The position numbers were made by a program, and so were the translations under genes. A stretch of 64,000 nucleotides of DNA from Syntrophus aciditrophicus SB (lineage in GTDB: Bacteria; Desulfobacterota; Syntrophia; Syntrophales; Syntrophaceae), in the NCBI RefSeq assembly GCF_000013405.1, contig NC_007759.1, positions 2,047,001 through 2,111,000 on the forward strand, in the 5' to 3' direction. Positions 7,715 through 16,741 of this stretch are shown here, piece after piece. Numbering within the stretch: the first letter of the stretch is position 1; the number at the start of each line of letters is the position of its first letter. The notes under the pieces were generated by a model. The model worked only from the letters and a program-made list of their open reading frames with translations. It searched no databases and was not told the origin of the DNA.

Positions 7715-9313
7715 ATGCAGATGAATAAGGAAGCAATCGGAAATACCATGTCCCAGGCTGTCAGAAATGCTTATCGGCGGAATTGCGAAGACGAAACCAT
7801 GGAACCTCTTGTTCTGGTGGATACGGAGAAACGGCCAGTAGGCCGTATCCGGAAAAACGATGCCGTCATCTTCTACAATATCCGGGGAGAACGCGAAATC
7901 GAGCTGACACGCAGCCTCACCGAAAAGGGCTTTCAATCCTTTCACCCGGTGACCGATTTGTCCCTGTCCTTTGCCACGATGATCGAATACCGGCAGGGAT
8001 TAAATGTTCAGGTAGCCCATCCGCCGGAAGGCGAGGTGCAGGATACTCTCAGCGCTGTTCTCGCGTGGCACGGCATGAAGCAGGCCAAGATCACCGAAGC
8101 GGAAAAAGCGGTCCATGTGACCTATTTTCTCAATGGAAAGAAAGAAAGCCCGCTTCCGAAAGAAGAACGCATCATCGTCCCGACACGCAAGGATGTTCGC
8201 CTCTTTGATGAAGCCCCGGAGATGTCCATCGAAAAGATATCCCGGGAAATTATCGAGAAAATTCACGATCCCTCCTGCCGCTTCATTTTTGCGAATTTTC
8301 CCAATGTGGATGTCGTCGGGCATATCGAAAATGAACAGGCCATTCTCAGGGCGGTGGAAGCAGTCGACCGGCACGCTGGCCTGGTCCTTGATGAGGCCCG
8401 GCGGCAGGGTTTGACTGTGATGGTTACCGCCGACCATGGCACTGTGGAAAAATGGCTTTATCCTGACGGTGTCATCGACACGGGTCATACTGACAGTCCC
8501 GTCCCTTTTATTCTCATTCATGACTCCCCGGCTATGAAACTCCGCCGGGACGGCGCACTGACGGACATCGCCCCGACGGTTCTTCAACTCTTTCATCTCC
8601 CGGTCCCTTCTGTCATGACCGGACGATCGCTGATCACCCATCCCGCTCCGGAACAAATCCGGGAAGCGCAACGCCTGCTTCTCCTGATCCTCGATGGTTG
8701 GGGTGAAAGCTCTCCCAGTGAGGGCAATCTGATCTCCCGGGCCGCTACACCGACCATGGATTTTCTGAAAAAATCCTTTCCCTGGACGACTCTGAAAGCT
8801 TCCGGTGAAGCTGTCGGACTGCCCCCCGGCACCGTCGGCAATTCTGAAGCCGGCCATCTTCATATCGGCGCCGGCAGGCAGATTTACGCGGATCGGGTCC
8901 GCATCAACCGGGCCATTGAGGACGGAGCTTTTTTTGAAAACGAGGCATTCCTCAACGTCATGCGCGCAGCAAAGCAGAACGGAAAGGCCCTTCATCTCAT
9001 GGGCATCGTTTCTTTTTTCAGTTCCCACGGCTCCATCCATCATCTCTTCGCACTGATGGAACTGGCAAAGCGGGAAAATGTTCCTGAAGTCTACATTCAT
9101 GCCATGCTCGGCAGGCGGGGTGAAATGCCGGAAAGTGGCGCTCTGTATGTTGAAAAGATAGAAAGCAAGGCAGCGGAAATTCAAAAAGGCAGGGTGGTTT
9201 CGGTCATAGGCCGATACTGGTCCATGGACCGGGAAGAAAACTGGGACCGCATCAAAAAAACTTATGATATGCTGGTTTTTGGGAGGGGAACACCGGTATC
9301 CTGTCAACTTTGA
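7715..9313 (+). CDS. Circularly permuted cofactor-independent phosphoglycerate mutase
   Basis: A 532-residue protein carrying all of a BPG-independent phosphoglycerate mutase but in swapped order. Residues ~13-310 match the family's C-terminal half: RPVGRIRKNDAVIFYN, Arg57/Arg60, Lys131 (AEKAVHVTYF), Asp199/His203 (NVDVVGH), Asp240/His241 (TADHG), His258 (TGHTDSPVP) and DIAPTVLQLF. Residues ~318-532 match the N-terminal half: LLLILDGWG (Asp327), GEAVGLPPGTVGNSEAGH (Ser377 nucleophile), GRYWSMDRE and YDMLVFGRG. The family's FLDGRDTPP substrate loop is MLGRRGEMP (465-472), losing two aspartates. Metal and nucleophile residues remain, so phosphatase-type chemistry is likely; true mutase activity is uncertain. 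AAGGAAGGAG overlaps the first start; ATG at 7721 has better spacing. Confidence 0.85.
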   Translation: MQMNKEAIGNTMSQAVRNAYRRNCEDETMEPLVLVDTEKRPVGRIRKNDAVIFYNIRGEREIELTRSLTEKGFQSFHPVTDLSLSFATMIEYRQGLNVQVAHPPEGEVQDTLSAVLAWHGMKQAKITEAEKAVHVTYFLNGKKESPLPKEERIIVPTRKDVRLFDEAPEMSIEKISREIIEKIHDPSCRFIFANFPNVDVVGHIENEQAILRAVEAVDRHAGLVLDEARRQGLTVMVTADHGTVEKWLYPDGVIDTGHTDSPVPFILIHDSPAMKLRRDGALTDIAPTVLQLFHLPVPSVMTGRSLITHPAPEQIREAQRLLLLILDGWGESSPSEGNLISRAATPTMDFLKKSFPWTTLKASGEAVGLPPGTVGNSEAGHLHIGAGRQIYADRVRINRAIEDGAFFENEAFLNVMRAAKQNGKALHLMGIVSFFSSHGSIHHLFALMELAKRENVPEVYIHAMLGRRGEMPESGALYVEKIESKAAEIQKGRVVSVIGRYWSMDREENWDRIKKTYDMLVFGRGTPVSCQL

Positions 9314-9362
9314 TAACAGAATAAGTCGGCTGCCTGCCGAAACACCGACAGGGAGGAAGAAA

Positions 9363-9908
9363 ATGGAGGCTCGGATTGGGAACAGCGTTCTGGCCCTGAT
9401 TCAGGGGGATATAACCCAGGAAGATACCGACGCCATCGTCAATGCCGCCAATACGGGTCTGCGTGGAGGCGGCGGAGTGGACGGCGCCATTCACCGGGCC
9501 GGAGGGCCGTCCATCATGGCCGAATGCCGCCGGATCGGAGGCTGTCCCACAGGTCAGGCGGTGATCACCACAGGCGGCAAGATGAAGGCCCGTTACGTAA
9601 TTCACACCGTCGGTCCGGTTTATCGGGACGGTTCCCACGGGGAGGCGGAGCTTCTGGCCAGCGCCTACCGGGAAAGCCTGAAAATGGCTTCGGCCCGACA
9701 TCTGAAGAGCCTGTCCTTCCCCGCCATCAGTGCCGGGGTTTACGGATATCCCCTGGAGGAGGCCGCCCGGATCGCCCTGCAGACGGTCATCGATTATCTG
9801 AAAAAAAACAGGGATATAGAACTGGTCCGGTTTGTCCTATTCAACCAGAGCACCTACGATGCCTTTTCCAATGCTCTTGGAAAACTTTTACCCGGGGAAT
9901 CGAAGTAA
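9363..9908 (+). CDS. Macrodomain protein (ADP-ribose/O-acetyl-ADP-ribose hydrolase type)
   Basis: A 181-residue single macrodomain. The ligand-binding segments of the MacroD/YmdB class are present: LIQGDITQEDTDAIVNAAN (about residues 10-28), LRGGGGVDGAIHRAGG (about 31-46) and SAGVYGYP (about 125-132). This class removes acetyl from O-acetyl-ADP-ribose and can remove mono-ADP-ribose from proteins. I chose ATG 9363 because GGGAGGAAGA lies directly upstream; the open frame continues back into the mutase gene without another good ribosome site. It follows the permuted mutase by 49 bases on the same strand. Confidence 0.9.
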   Translation: MEARIGNSVLALIQGDITQEDTDAIVNAANTGLRGGGGVDGAIHRAGGPSIMAECRRIGGCPTGQAVITTGGKMKARYVIHTVGPVYRDGSHGEAELLASAYRESLKMASARHLKSLSFPAISAGVYGYPLEEAARIALQTVIDYLKKNRDIELVRFVLFNQSTYDAFSNALGKLLPGESK

Positions 9909-9966
9909 TCCGCGATCCCAGCCACCCGACTGACATACGTGGACAAAACCATCACCGCCCCCTGTC

Positions 9967-10320
<354 letters not shown>

Positions 10321-10436
10321 TTACTCCTTTCGAAATATCTTGAAAGTGTGAAATATTCCGGAAATTTTTAAATAAATTCCAATCCCTGTCGGGACAGGTC
10401 TTGACCCGATTCCGGAACTGTGAGAAAAGACAGTTC

Positions 10437-10943
10437 ATGCGCAGGAGAGCATCTCAAAAAAAACTGGAACCCCTTGGCCAGGTTCTTCAAAAGATCCTTA
10501 AGAAGCGACGCGTGCCCGTCGATCTCGAAGAGAAAAGACTCCTCTCTTTATGGAATCGGGCCGTCGGCCCGCAAATCGCCGCCCAGACACGTCCCCGTTA
10601 CATAAAGGGCAAGACACTTTTCGTGGATGTTACCACATCGGTCTGGATGCATCAGCTTCACTTCCTGAAGGCGGATATCATCAGGCAGTGTAATTCTTTA
10701 GCACAAAAAGCGGCCATCCGGAATATCTTCTTTTCAGTGGGCGAGATTGCCTGCCCGCTTTCTTCCCCTCCGGAAACGCCTTCCGCCCAGTCGGTTTCCC
10801 GCGTCCTTAAAAAAAGGGACCGCCGGATGATCGACAGTTGCACGGAATGCATCGCCGATGAGGAGCTCCGGGAAATCGTCAAAAGGGTTATGACCCGGGA
10901 AATCACCCGTCGTCGGATGATGGAAGCCGGGAAAGTTCGTTGA
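10437..10943 (+). CDS. DciA-like DUF721 protein
   Basis: A 168-residue protein whose first ~100 residues fit DUF721, the domain of DciA, which helps load the replicative helicase in bacteria lacking DnaC/DnaI-type loaders. Seen directly: the LEEKRLLSLWNRAVGPQIAAQTRP segment split by conserved Trp and Gly residues, and TLFVDVTTSVWMHQLHFLK. A longer frame opens with TTG at 10401; I prefer the ATG at 10437, but neither start has a strong ribosome site. The 3' end overlaps the convergent methyltransferase gene by 41 bases. Confidence 0.75.
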   Translation: MRRRASQKKLEPLGQVLQKILKKRRVPVDLEEKRLLSLWNRAVGPQIAAQTRPRYIKGKTLFVDVTTSVWMHQLHFLKADIIRQCNSLAQKAAIRNIFFSVGEIACPLSSPPETPSAQSVSRVLKKRDRRMIDSCTECIADEELREIVKRVMTREITRRRMMEAGKVR

Positions 10944-11667
10944 AGATTTCCCCCATGGCCTCGGTATATTCACCCTCATTCCTGTAAATAAACAGAGGAG
11001 GTAAAATTTCCAGCTCCTCGCCGCCTCCCTTACAACCCTCAGCGAGAATAAAGATTCCTTCCGTATCGCACCGGGAATGGATGATACGGCACCGTTTGGG
11101 CTCAAGGACGGTTTTCCGCATCCCGGCGATCAGGGCCGCCATTCTCCGGATGGGGTAAATGACAAAAATCCGGCCGCCGGGCCTCAGGACATAAGAGGCC
11201 GCTTCGAGAAAGTCCCGAAGCGTTCCCCGGACCTCATGCCGGGCCAGGGCCTTCTCGCCCCGGGGGTTGATTCTTCCGGAATGCAATTTTCGATACGGCG
11301 GATTGACGACAACGGCATCAAAAGATTCCGAATCGAAAATCCGGCGGATCGAATGGATATCCCCCGCCTTGAACGTCAGCCGTTCTTCCAGGGAATTCAG
11401 GGCAGCACTGCGCGAGGCCATCTCGACCATTTCCTCTTGAATATCGATTCCCGCGATCCGGACATCCGGCCGGCGCATCGCTGTGATCAGGGCTATGACC
11501 CCACTGCCCGTTCCCATATCCAGAAGGGACTCATTCCTGCGCAGGCGGATGAAATGGGCCAGCAGAAGGGCGTCCAGAGAGAAGCGATAGCCTTTTGCCT
11601 TCTGGATCACCTTGAGGCGACCGTTGAGGAGTTCATCCACGGTCTCGTCCTCGCGCTGAGGGATCAT
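10903..11667 (-). CDS. TrmN6-like N6-adenine methyltransferase
   Basis: A 254-residue class I SAM methyltransferase. LLDMGTGSGVIALITA (about residue 48) is motif I and VVNPPYRKLHSG (about residue 120) carries NPPY, typical of exocyclic amino-group methylation. The N-terminal KVIQKAKGYRFSLDALLLAHF matches the TrmN6/YfiC family, which methylates A37 of tRNA1(Val), so that substrate is likely but not proven. It ends inside the 3' end of the convergent DUF721 gene. Confidence 0.82.
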   Translation of the reverse strand: MIPQREDETVDELLNGRLKVIQKAKGYRFSLDALLLAHFIRLRRNESLLDMGTGSGVIALITAMRRPDVRIAGIDIQEEMVEMASRSAALNSLEERLTFKAGDIHSIRRIFDSESFDAVVVNPPYRKLHSGRINPRGEKALARHEVRGTLRDFLEAASYVLRPGGRIFVIYPIRRMAALIAGMRKTVLEPKRCRIIHSRCDTEGIFILAEGCKGGGEELEILPPLFIYRNEGEYTEAMGEIFNELSRLPSSDDG

Positions 11668-11750
11668 GGAAAGACTGCCTCTTTCATTTTGCGGTTGTTC
11701 TCCGGTTCAAAATGCACCATTTCCTTTTTGTTCACCCAGAGAAAATCCCC

Positions 11751-12992
11751 TTATTGCAAACGATGGACAAAAAGACCGCTTCGCAGCTTCGGTTCAAACC
11801 ATGTGGATTTGGGGGGCATGACGAGCCCCGCGTCCGCCACGGCCATCAGTTGATCCAGCGTGGTGGGAAAGAGTGAGAATGCCACGGCGAATTTCCCTGA
11901 ATCCACCAGCCGTTCCAGTTCCTCCATTCCCCGGATCCCTCCGATGAAATCGATGCGCTGATCCGTCCGGGGATCATGGATACCCAGAACCGGTTCGAGA
12001 AGGTGATTCTGCAGGATAGACACATCCAGGCTGCCGATGGGATCCGTCTCATCGCAGAGATTCTTCCGGGCCGTCAGTTCGTACCATCGCCCGTCCAGAT
12101 ACATGCCGAAGGAATGAAAAGCCGACGGGGATTTTGCGGTAAAATCCGCACGGATCTCGAATAGTTCTTCGACCTTACGGAGAAACTCTTCTTTTTCGAG
12201 GCCATGAAGGTCGCGGACGGCCCTGTTGTAGTCCATGATTCGCAACTGATTGTGGGGAAAGATCACAGAGAGGAAAAAGTTGTAGGGTTCATCACCTCGA
12301 TGGCCGGGATTGCCTTCCCGTCGGAAACGGCAGACGGAACAGGCGGCAGCGGCCCGATGGTGTCCGTCGGCGATGTAAAGCGCCTCCAGCTTTCGCAATT
12401 CCTGTGCAAGATTCCGGATATCCTCGGGGTTGCTCACAATCCACACTGTATGAACAATCCCGTCGGCTGCGGTAAAGTCGTACTCGGGAGATCCGGACTT
12501 GAACCCTTCGACGAGCCGGTCGATTTCTTCCGCTGCCCGGTATGTCAGAAAAACAGGGCCAGTCTGCGCATTGACCGTATCGACGTGACGGGTACGCTCC
12601 AGTTCTTTATCCGCACGAGTCAATTCATGCTTTTTGATCAGGCCCGATTCATATTCACTGACACTGGCACAGCCTACGATGCCGGTCTGTTCATGGGCGC
12701 CCATCCGCTGGCGGTAAATATAGAAACAGGGGTTTTCATCCTGAAGCATCACTCCCTGTCGAACAAAGTTTTCCAGATTTTCCTTCGCTTTTTCAAAGAT
12801 TTTTTCCGGAACGACGTCATCCGGCGGGTTGACATCGATTTCAGATTTTTCAACGCGAAGAAAGCTCACCGGATTACCGGAAGCAAGCGCCCTGGCTTCG
12901 TCCCGGTTGAGGACGTCATAGGGAAGAGAGGCGACCTCCTTCGCAAAGGAACGGCCAGGTCTCAGGGCTCTAAATGGGATCACTACCGACAT
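11751..12992 (-). CDS. DUF1015 family protein
   Basis: A 413-residue cytosolic protein of the DUF1015 family, for which I know no established reaction. The start is the ATG at 12992, seven bases after GGAGGAG. Recognisable segments are PFRALRPGRSFAKEVASLPYDV (about residues 5-26, with the conserved PYDV), a YIYRQ strand, and ALYIADGHHRAAAA (about residue 218), whose GHHR motif is the best conserved part of the family. The 3' end has FFLSVIFPHNQLRI. It stands alone between the TrmN6-like and thiF genes. Confidence 0.85.
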   Translation of the reverse strand: MSVVIPFRALRPGRSFAKEVASLPYDVLNRDEARALASGNPVSFLRVEKSEIDVNPPDDVVPEKIFEKAKENLENFVRQGVMLQDENPCFYIYRQRMGAHEQTGIVGCASVSEYESGLIKKHELTRADKELERTRHVDTVNAQTGPVFLTYRAAEEIDRLVEGFKSGSPEYDFTAADGIVHTVWIVSNPEDIRNLAQELRKLEALYIADGHHRAAAACSVCRFRREGNPGHRGDEPYNFFLSVIFPHNQLRIMDYNRAVRDLHGLEKEEFLRKVEELFEIRADFTAKSPSAFHSFGMYLDGRWYELTARKNLCDETDPIGSLDVSILQNHLLEPVLGIHDPRTDQRIDFIGGIRGMEELERLVDSGKFAVAFSLFPTTLDQLMAVADAGLVMPPKSTWFEPKLRSGLFVHRLQ

Positions 12993-13293
12993 AACGATTC
13001 TCCTCCTACAGAATTTCCGGAATACTGGCATATTGAAATCGTTAAATCAATCCCCAAACCGGACTCCGGTGAAGTTTTGCAGGCAAGTCAACCAGGGCGT
13101 AAGATCGTATCTCCGATTCCATATCAGAGCCTCCTCTTCGCTTGTTTTTATCGGCTTGCCGCGGGCCCTCCTGCAGATGGCGGTATCACCTTTGTCTTAC
13201 CCGCTTGATTTCATCAATGATCTGAAAGCAAAATTTTGTGCATCGCCGCAAAGGCGGGTTATGAAAACACGCGGGGATTTCCCGATGGAACGG
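12993..13293. other. Gap between thiF and the DUF1015 gene; one 26-codon frame
   Basis: No recognisable gene. On the minus strand a 26-codon frame (13122-13042, starting MESEIRSYALVDLPAKL) follows GAGGAGG with seven bases spacing, so it could be a leader peptide for the DUF1015 gene. There is no family resemblance and no terminator that I can see after thiF. Confidence 0.3.
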
Positions 13294-13911
13294 TTAAGAG
13301 ACGGGATGCGACAGCACCCGTTCGAGGATTGTGTCGGCCTGTTTGGCCGCAACGATGTTGACTTTCGGAGAAAGGGCGGGCCGGAACGCGATATCGGAAT
13401 GCAGATCTCCGATAAGGACGAAATTTTTCTTCAACGGATGCACCCTGATGTCGTCACTCGAACCACAGCCGCCAATCCCGGAGACCGCCACAATAAATTT
13501 ATCAAGGGGCAGCAGTTCCGAAACCAGCATGCTCTTGTCTTCCGCCTTGTCCAGGCATTCAGCTACGATAGGGCAATTGGAAAAGAGGCCTCTCACCGAG
13601 GTCTGTTCGATCTTTCTGACTTCAACGGCGAGTTCGAGATCGGAAGAAATGCGCAGGAGGTTCTGCCGGAGGGCTTCGACCTTGTACATCCCGACCTGAT
13701 CTGCAAAGTAAAACTGGCGATCCAGATTTCCCGTCTCGACCACATCGAAATCGACAAGTTTCAGTTTACGGAAACCGACCCGCACGAGGTGCGCCGCGCA
13801 ATTTGATCCCAGACCGCCGGCCCCGGCAATGCCGACCATGGTCCGCCGCACCCTTTCGAAGTTTTCCCTGCCGATTTTAGCAATCAAATGTTGATGAAAT
13901 GCCGTATTCAC
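13294..13911 (-). CDS. thiF: Sulfur carrier protein ThiS adenylyltransferase
   Basis: Activates the C-terminus of ThiS as an acyl-adenylate before sulfur is loaded for thiazole formation. The 205-residue protein is the short ThiF form. GIAGAGGLGSNCAAHL (about residue 28) is the nucleotide-binding loop, and LVDFDVVETGNLDRQFYF with its Asp, Asn and Arg is the E1-type ATP site. The zinc CxxC pairs of longer ThiF/MoeB proteins are missing. I take GTG 13911 as start because it overlaps the thiH stop as GTGA; a frame from TTG 13926 would add only five residues. Last gene of the thi operon. Confidence 0.88.
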   Translation of the reverse strand: MNTAFHQHLIAKIGRENFERVRRTMVGIAGAGGLGSNCAAHLVRVGFRKLKLVDFDVVETGNLDRQFYFADQVGMYKVEALRQNLLRISSDLELAVEVRKIEQTSVRGLFSNCPIVAECLDKAEDKSMLVSELLPLDKFIVAVSGIGGCGSSDDIRVHPLKKNFVLIGDLHSDIAFRPALSPKVNIVAAKQADTILERVLSHPVS

Positions 13912-15023
13912 AGGCCTGCAATCCAATCGTTCAATACCGGTTCGTAGCCTTTTTCCCGAAGCCGGGCCATTATTTCCGGAATAGTCCGGGAATCGGCGAT
14001 CTCGAACTGGGGCAGACCTTCGTTCTGTCCGGCCGCCTTTGTGTAACCGCCGACACTGGTTGCGGAACCGGCCGACATCCGGGTAATTCCCAGGGGGATG
14101 AGGTTGTCACGGAAGCGGGAATCTTCGCGGGTGGAAAGGGCGATTCCCAGTCGGGGGATAAAAAGCCGCAGGGCCAGAATAATCTGCACCATGTTTTTGT
14201 CGCTTACCCTGCATGAACCCTGAAACGAACCGACGAAAGGCCTCAATCTGGGAACGGAGGCGCCGATTTCCACATCGGGAAACTGCTCCTGCAGATACCG
14301 GGCATGGAGTCCTACAAAAAGAACATCTTGCCTCCAGTCTGCCAGGCCTAAAAGGGCGCCGATATTCACCTGCCTCATCCGGGCTGCCGCCCCGCGCTCC
14401 GGAGCCTCCAGACGGAAGCGGAAATCCCGCTTCCGTCCCGAGGGATGGATAATCCGATAGAGGTCTTCGTCGTAGGTTTCCTGATAAAGGGTGAGCCCGT
14501 CGACGCCTTCAGAAACCAGTTCGGCATAATCCCCTTCAGAGAGGGCATAAACCTCAACAGCAACGGAAGAGAAACGCCTTTTGAGCACACGCGTGCAATC
14601 CCGGAGATAACCGACCGGACTCATTTTTTTTGATTCGCCTGTCAGCATAAGGATATGCCGAAGACCTGTTTCGGCGATGCATTTCGCCTCCCGGTCCACT
14701 TCTTCCAGGCTCAATCTTTTCCGCTCGCGCTGATTTCTCGCGCTGAAGCTGCAGTAAAGGCAGGCGTTTTCGCAGTAATCCGATACGTAAATGGGCGCGT
14801 AGAGCTGGATGGCACGGCCGAAATACCGAAGCGTCAATTCCCGCGCCCTCTGAGCCATGGGCTCCAGATAACGCTCCGCCTCAGGAGAAAGAAGCGCGAG
14901 AAAATCAGAAAAGTCGAGGAATTCCCTCTGGAGAGCCCTCTCAATATCCGCCCCCGAAACTGCGGCTAAGACCGCTTCCCATTCGGAATTCCGGTATCTG
15001 CAAAAGACATCATAAAAACTCAT
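13908..15023 (-). CDS. thiH: 2-iminoacetate synthase (tyrosine lyase)
   Basis: Radical SAM enzyme that cleaves tyrosine to dehydroglycine and p-cresol for the thiazole ring of thiamine; it replaces the oxygen-dependent ThiO and so fits an anaerobe. In the 371-residue protein CENACLYC (about residue 85) is the CX3CX2C cluster motif, followed by SFSARN. ESKKMSPVGYL, EVYALSEGDY, YQETYDEDLY and the C-terminal AGSATSVGGY are ThiH-type. Twelve bases separate it from thiG, and its stop overlaps thiF. Confidence 0.95.
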   Translation of the reverse strand: MSFYDVFCRYRNSEWEAVLAAVSGADIERALQREFLDFSDFLALLSPEAERYLEPMAQRARELTLRYFGRAIQLYAPIYVSDYCENACLYCSFSARNQRERKRLSLEEVDREAKCIAETGLRHILMLTGESKKMSPVGYLRDCTRVLKRRFSSVAVEVYALSEGDYAELVSEGVDGLTLYQETYDEDLYRIIHPSGRKRDFRFRLEAPERGAAARMRQVNIGALLGLADWRQDVLFVGLHARYLQEQFPDVEIGASVPRLRPFVGSFQGSCRVSDKNMVQIILALRLFIPRLGIALSTREDSRFRDNLIPLGITRMSAGSATSVGGYTKAAGQNEGLPQFEIADSRTIPEIMARLREKGYEPVLNDWIAGL

Positions 15024-15035
15024 TCCGATAATTCC

Positions 15036-15815
15036 TCACTCAGTATCCCTCAAGAATCCCGTCAGGGGCGAAGAGGCCCTTGCACCGCCCGCGATTTCGG
15101 GCAGGCCGCTCCGCCAGGCCAGCCTTCCCGCCTTGACCGCCATGCTGAATGCCCGGGCAAATTCCACGGGATTCCGGGAAACGGCGATGGCTGTATTGAC
15201 CATCACGGCCGCGCACCCCATCTCCATGCACCGGCAGGCATCGGAGGGCTTTCCCAATCCGGCGTCCACGACAATCGGCACTGAAATTTCCCGGATCATG
15301 ATGTCCACCAGTTCTTCCGTCCTGAGCCCTCTGTTGGTTCCGATGGGCGAACCGAGGGGCATCACGGCGGAGGCGCCGCAGTCTGCCATCCGCCTGGCCA
15401 TGGACAGATCGGGACTCATGTAGGGAAAGACGACAAAACCTTCCCTGACGAGAATTTCCGTCGCCTTGAGGGTTTCCATGTTGTCGGGCAGAAGATATCT
15501 GCTGTCGGCAATGACCTCGACCTTGATCCAGTTTCCCGCACCCGCGGCCCTGGCGAGCCGGGCAATCCGAATCGCCTCCTCGGCATTTCTCGCACCGGAG
15601 GTGTTGATCATCACCGTGCAGGACTGCGGAACATAATCGAGGATATTCTCCGTCTTCACGCTGCCGTCGACCCTTCTCAGAGCAACGGTCACCACATCGG
15701 CCCCGGCAGCCAGCAGGACCTCCCGCATCACCGCGTGGCTCGAATACTTTCCCGTCCCCACAAAAAGCCGGCAGGCAATCCTTTTTCCTCCGATTTCCAG
15801 CGTATCTTCCAACAT
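15036..15815 (-). CDS. thiG: Thiazole synthase
   Basis: TIM-barrel enzyme that builds thiazole phosphate from deoxyxylulose 5-phosphate, dehydroglycine and ThiS thiocarboxylate. The 259-residue length is normal. [12 protein letters not shown]-like [26 protein letters not shown], and [21 protein letters not shown] are typical. The Schiff-base lysine should be the one in [10 protein letters not shown] (near residue 98). Its ATG shares one base with the thiS stop (TAATG), and its ribosome site is inside the last codons of thiS. Confidence 0.96.
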   Translation of the reverse strand: MLEDTLEIGGKRIACRLFVGTGKYSSHAVMREVLLAAGADVVTVALRRVDGSVKTENILDYVPQSCTVMINTSGARNAEEAIRIARLARAAGAGNWIKVEVIADSRYLLPDNMETLKATEILVREGFVVFPYMSPDLSMARRMADCGASAVMPLGSPIGTNRGLRTEELVDIMIREISVPIVVDAGLGKPSDACRCMEMGCAAVMVNTAIAVSRNPVEFARAFSMAVKAGRLAWRSGLPEIAGGARASSPLTGFLRDTE

Positions 15816-16018
15816 TATCCTCCTCCAACGAAACTGACGATTTCGATACGATCTTCATCCCGCAGGCTGACCTTCGGCCAGTCATCCCGGAAAATCACCT
15901 GAAGATTCACCTCGATGACAATGTGCTCAGGGACCAGGCCCCTGTCGCGGACGAGTTCCTGCAGGGTCGTGACGCTGTCAGGCAGGGCTTCCTCTCTGCC
16001 GTTGATTCGCACTCTCAT
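15815..16018 (-). CDS. thiS: Sulfur carrier protein ThiS
   Basis: A 67-residue ubiquitin-fold carrier that delivers sulfur as a C-terminal thiocarboxylate. It ends EIVSFVGGG, keeping the obligatory Gly-Gly terminus, and begins [13 protein letters not shown]. The start overlaps the thiE stop as ATGA. The three glycine codons read GGAGGAGGA and stand just before the thiG start, so they also supply the thiG ribosome-binding site. Confidence 0.95.
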   Translation of the reverse strand: MRVRINGREEALPDSVTTLQELVRDRGLVPEHIVIEVNLQVIFRDDWPKVSLRDEDRIEIVSFVGGG

Positions 16019-16677
16019 TTCGCGTTTATTCCGCCTTTTGCCAGTTGGGATTTATACCAGGCCGTCCGCGAAGCCACATCATCCGCCTGCATGATGTCCC
16101 GAATCAGCGCCATGCTGGCTGCCCCTTCCTTGAGAAGGATGCCGAGGTTGGCCGTATTGACGCCGCCGATAAAGACGACAGGCTTCAAGGCTACGCGGAG
16201 TGTTTCCCTGATGTCTGCCGTCCCGATGGAATAGTCCTTGGTCTGCGTCGGAAAGATTGGACCGAAGGCGAGATAATCGACATCCAGCGTGTTTGCCCTT
16301 TGAAACTGCTCCAGGGAATGCGTGGACAGACCGATGATCCGGTCGATTCCGATAATCCGCCGCACTTCGTCGAGGGGACATCGCTGCAGATCTTTCTGCC
16401 CCATGTGTACGCCGTCGGCATCCAGCTCCGCGGCCAGCAGAGGGTCGTCGTTGACGATAAAGGTCACTTTGTTTTTTCGGCACAGCTCGCCAAGGGCGCT
16501 CCCCAGTCGGAGGAGATCCTCCCGCGACTTGTGTTTTTCCCGCATCTGCAGGATATCGATGCCCCCGGCAACAGCCTCCTCGGCGATGGACATCACGGAC
16601 CTTCCGGCGCCGTATTCTTCACTGAGAACAAGATAAAGGCTGGGCTCCCCGATTATTTTTTTATTGTGCACCCTCAT
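16015..16677 (-). CDS. thiE: Thiamine-phosphate synthase
   Basis: Joins hydroxymethylpyrimidine diphosphate to thiazole phosphate. 220 residues; GGIDILQMREKHKS, FIVNDDPLLAAELDADGVHMGQ and YLAFGPIFPTQTK carry the substrate and phosphate-binding residues, and PVVFIGGVN closes the TIM barrel. I place the start at ATG 16677, six bases after GAGG; an upstream in-frame ATG at 16704 lies inside the riboswitch terminator hairpin and is unlikely to be used. First gene of the operon thiE-thiS-thiG-thiH-thiF. No thiC, thiD or thiL is in the window. Confidence 0.94.
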   Translation of the reverse strand: MRVHNKKIIGEPSLYLVLSEEYGAGRSVMSIAEEAVAGGIDILQMREKHKSREDLLRLGSALGELCRKNKVTFIVNDDPLLAAELDADGVHMGQKDLQRCPLDEVRRIIGIDRIIGLSTHSLEQFQRANTLDVDYLAFGPIFPTQTKDYSIGTADIRETLRVALKPVVFIGGVNTANLGILLKEGAASMALIRDIMQADDVASRTAWYKSQLAKGGINAK

Positions 16678-16691
16678 TTCATACCTCAAAC

Positions 16692-16730
16692 AAAAAGCCC
16701 TCATGCTGAATTTTCAATGCATAAGGGCTT
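16692..16730 (-). terminator. Riboswitch-controlled terminator before thiE
   Basis: On the minus strand AAGCCCTTATGC (16730-16719) pairs with GCATGAGGGCTT (16706-16695), with one mismatch, and is followed by Ts. It lies between the TPP aptamer and thiE. Its 5' arm is also complementary to GCATAAGGG at the 5' edge of the aptamer, which would give the antiterminator. Confidence 0.88.
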
Positions 16731-16741
16731 AATTTTTCTCT

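Noticed and set aside
8000-9307. 435-codon leftward frame opposite the permuted mutase
   Set aside because: The mutase frame carries all family motifs; the opposite frame is a codon-bias shadow.
16678-16704. Upstream ATG for thiE
   Set aside because: It lies in the terminator stem of the TPP riboswitch; GAGG and ATG 16677 follow the stem.
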